From an uncultured Rhodospirillaceae bacterium (lineage in GTDB: Bacteria; Pseudomonadota; Alphaproteobacteria; Rhodospirillales; Magnetospirillaceae), in the NCBI GenBank assembly GCA_903941105.1, contig CAJANL010000235.1, forward strand, positions 1-64,000: a stretch of DNA of 64,000 nt, in the 5' to 3' direction. Below the pieces are notes generated by a model. The model was not told where the DNA came from, made no database searches, and saw nothing but the letters and a program-made list of their open reading frames with translations. Both the position numbers and the translations under genes were made by a program. Positions 62,512 through 64,000 of this stretch are shown here, piece after piece; positions within the stretch are counted from its first letter, which is position 1, and each line of letters begins with the position of its first letter.

Positions 62512-63114
62512 TCATCCAGCCATAACGGCATTTGTGATGTGCGCTAAATGTTGGCGATAGTAACCTTCAATCGCTCCAGTGGACACTATTATTACTTGCC
62601 CGACGTTTATGCGTTCAAAAAGGCCACCATTAGCTACGGCAACAAGGGTCTTACGGCAAGTCTCCGGGGAGATAAGTGGGGCGAGGAAGCGCCCAATGTC
62701 CGATTGATCAAGACGTAACCGCCCGCCGACGGTGTTTTCAACTACTTTCGCCTTCTGTTCGGATGAGAACATTGCCTCAATCAAACGTGCCCGTTGAACC
62801 CCCTGAAGTTGCATTTTGTCAGGGGTGTTTAACAAGGCATCCATATCTTGGTTGTGCTTGTCAATGAAACTGGCGATGCGCTCTGGGGTATTTAACCGGA
62901 ATTCATCCACCAAATAATAGAATTCCGCCACCTGAAAGGCATTGTCGCTCCGCAGCAAGGCCACAGGGGCGTCCTGTGCGATTTTTCCCGTGGCGGCAAG
63001 GGATTTTTTGTGCCGTTCAGCATGGGACACAATCGCGTCGAAAAACATCGACCGCGCCGTCCGGATGGCGTCGAGGCAGGCAAGTTCACGCCCCCCGGAA
63101 CACGTATGAGCCAT
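62512..63114 (-). CDS. hypothetical helical protein
   Basis: A 200-aa soluble, largely helical protein with no signal peptide. Segments such as EFYYLVDEFRLNTPERIASF and RLRLDQSDIGRFLAPLISPE are conserved-looking but match no family I know. ATG 63114 follows GGGGGAG. It is 22 bp upstream of the lipoprotein gene on the same strand and probably starts the three-gene unit. Codon use and base composition are less GC-rich than in the core genes. Confidence 0.6.
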   Translation of the reverse strand: MAHTCSGGRELACLDAIRTARSMFFDAIVSHAERHKKSLAATGKIAQDAPVALLRSDNAFQVAEFYYLVDEFRLNTPERIASFIDKHNQDMDALLNTPDKMQLQGVQRARLIEAMFSSEQKAKVVENTVGGRLRLDQSDIGRFLAPLISPETCRKTLVAVANGGLFERINVGQVIIVSTGAIEGYYRQHLAHITNAVMAG

Positions 63115-63195
63115 CCCGACACTCCCCCAGGACGTTGAAGTGCGACTATAGCGGGCGGAAGGCAAGCCGCCAACCCACAGCAGCCGGTCGTGTCC

Positions 63196-63613
63196 CGCCG
63201 AGCGGCGGATGGAGTTGGAGGTGGCGACGCTGACCGGCGCCGGCCACGGCGAGCGCAAGCCGGATCAGCGCCTCACTCACCGTAACGGATACCGCGAGCG
63301 AGACTGGGAGACCCGGGCCGGCACGGTGGAGTTGCGCATCCCGAAACTCCGGACCGGCAGCTTCAAGAGCCAGGTCTCGCGCCTATGCGGCAAGATCGCC
63401 ACCTTCCTTGACAGCCCGCTGGAAGCCGACTGGCCCTATGTCTGGCTCGACGCCACCTATGTGATGGTGCGCCGGGGTCTGCGCGGCGTCAGGCTGGTGA
63501 TCTCCGACGCCCACGAGGGTATCAAGGCCGCCATCACCAGGCTGATCGGCGCCATCCTGCTCGAGCAGAACGATGAATGGACCGTACAGCGCGCCCGCTA
63601 CATCACCCGATCG
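63196..63613 (+). pseudogene. IS256-family transposase remnant with in-frame internal deletions
   Basis: One continuous frame keeps four separated blocks of an IS256 transposase in the right order: [20 protein letters not shown] to [34 protein letters not shown] joined to [20 protein letters not shown], and [20 protein letters not shown]. Full-length relatives have roughly 45, 45 and 110 further residues at the three joints. Two of the DDE-type aspartates survive; the region with the catalytic Glu is gone. The 3' end lies 15 bp from the stop of the convergent small exported-protein gene. Confidence 0.8.
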
Positions 63614-63628
63614 AAACGTTGGGTCCCG

Positions 63629-63874
63629 CTATTTGGCGTCCTTGGGGCCCGGTGTCGGCGTTGTCGGTCTGGCGGCCTCGGCGGCATTCTTGTCGGCCTT
63701 CCTGGCCTCCTCGACGGCCTGCTGGGCGGCCCGCTGGCTTGCCTCGGCGGCATTGCGCGACGCCTGCGTGCCCGCTTCCATCGAAGCAGACGAGCCGGTA
63801 TTGGGGGAAGTCTGGGCCATGGCGGGGCCGCCCACGAGCAGGGCCAGGGCGGCTGCGGTGATGATTGTCTTCAA
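63629..63874 (-). CDS. small exported Ala/Glu-rich protein
   Basis: An 81-aa protein that starts at TTG 63874, five bases after a strong GAGGAGG site. The signal peptide ends PAMA-QT. The mature part is an Ala-rich helix ([20 protein letters not shown]) with a Pro/Thr tail. The family is unknown; such helices often bind envelope components. The longer in-frame reading to the window edge lacks a signal at its N-terminus and is not preferred. The upstream region lies at the edge of the window. Confidence 0.65.
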   Translation of the reverse strand: MKTIITAAALALLVGGPAMAQTSPNTGSSASMEAGTQASRNAAEASQRAAQQAVEEARKADKNAAEAARPTTPTPGPKDAK

Positions 63875-64000
63875 GTCATCCTCCTCTGTTTGATCCGGAC
63901 CGGCCGTCCTTCGGCCAGCCGGGTATTCCCGCCAATGCGGGATGGTGTGAAAGATTCTTCCATTCGTCGGCCCAGCAACAGACGTGTCCGAAGCCAGCAA

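Noticed and set aside
62512-63258. A longer form of the 200-aa hypothetical protein starting at 63258
   Set aside because: The extra N-terminal 48 residues are unlike the rest, run into the IS256 remnant, and lack a ribosome-binding site, whereas ATG 63114 has a strong one.

Overview
The window is GC-rich, with median GC in the mid-60s by eye. Its core genes look alphaproteobacterial: GltD followed by GltB, an NDUFA9-type epimerase, CobQ and CbiB, a RutE-like nitroreductase, a DUF2237 protein and a Trx-like [2Fe-2S] ferredoxin. The best guess is the order Rhodospirillales, something like Magnetospirillum or Paramagnetospirillum. That is inference from gene content; there is no rRNA or other phylogenetic marker here. 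I see no tRNA, rRNA, CRISPR array or intact insertion sequence.

Layout. (1) 1-10.6 kb is mostly core genes: a MITE-like repeat, a TetR regulator, a TPR protein, a RutE-like reductase, a polysaccharide deacetylase with a degenerate metal site, a SulP-STAS-cNMP transporter, an SPCA-like Ca/Mn P-type ATPase, a CBS protein, a ferredoxin and a DUF2237 protein. (2) 10.6-12.4 kb holds a UDP-glucuronate decarboxylase between remnants of IS630 and ISAs1 transposases. (3) 12.4-27.4 kb is core metabolism: gltB and gltD separated by an inverted array of 10-bp repeats, an UppP homologue, an NDUFA9-like protein, a SYLF lipid-binding protein, cobQ and cbiB. An O-antigen ligase-like gene, a large glycosyltransferase-like membrane protein and a 46-aa membrane protein sit between cobQ and cbiB. 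(4) 27.5-50.2 kb is a surface-polysaccharide locus of 15 genes in four blocks. It encodes a YfhO-type membrane protein, a carbamoyltransferase, a methyltransferase, a Wzy-like polymerase, an SpsF-like cytidylyltransferase, two B12-binding radical SAM enzymes, a large membrane protein, a sugar dehydrogenase, two DegT-family aminotransferases, a hexapeptide acyltransferase, a UDP-GlcNAc 2-epimerase fused to a GT2 glycosyltransferase, a deacetylase-like protein and an AsnB amidotransferase. It ends in a gene truncated next to an IS3-type remnant. (5) 50.5-63.1 kb is an envelope island, partly AT-richer: a lipoprotein hydrolase, two tandem autotransporters (one cut by a single in-frame amber codon), a short LuxR-type regulator, a secreted WD40-caspase-like protein, a stand-alone autotransporter barrel and several small envelope proteins. 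(6) 63.2-63.6 kb is an IS256 transposase remnant with apparently in-frame internal deletions, followed by a small exported protein.

How the genes work together (inference). The dehydrogenase, aminotransferase, acyltransferase and 2-epimerase resemble the WbpB/E/D/I set that makes diacetamido sugars. The AsnB homologue could amidate a uronic acid, and the carbamoyltransferase, methyltransferase and radical SAM enzymes could decorate the glycan. The polymerase-like and YfhO-like membrane proteins would act in assembly. Gene pairs are tightly coupled by ATGA, GTGA or 1-nt overlaps. The right-hand island pairs autotransporter barrels with an exported caspase-like protein and may be under the adjacent LuxR regulator. 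Four different decayed transposase families mark the edges of the accessory blocks.
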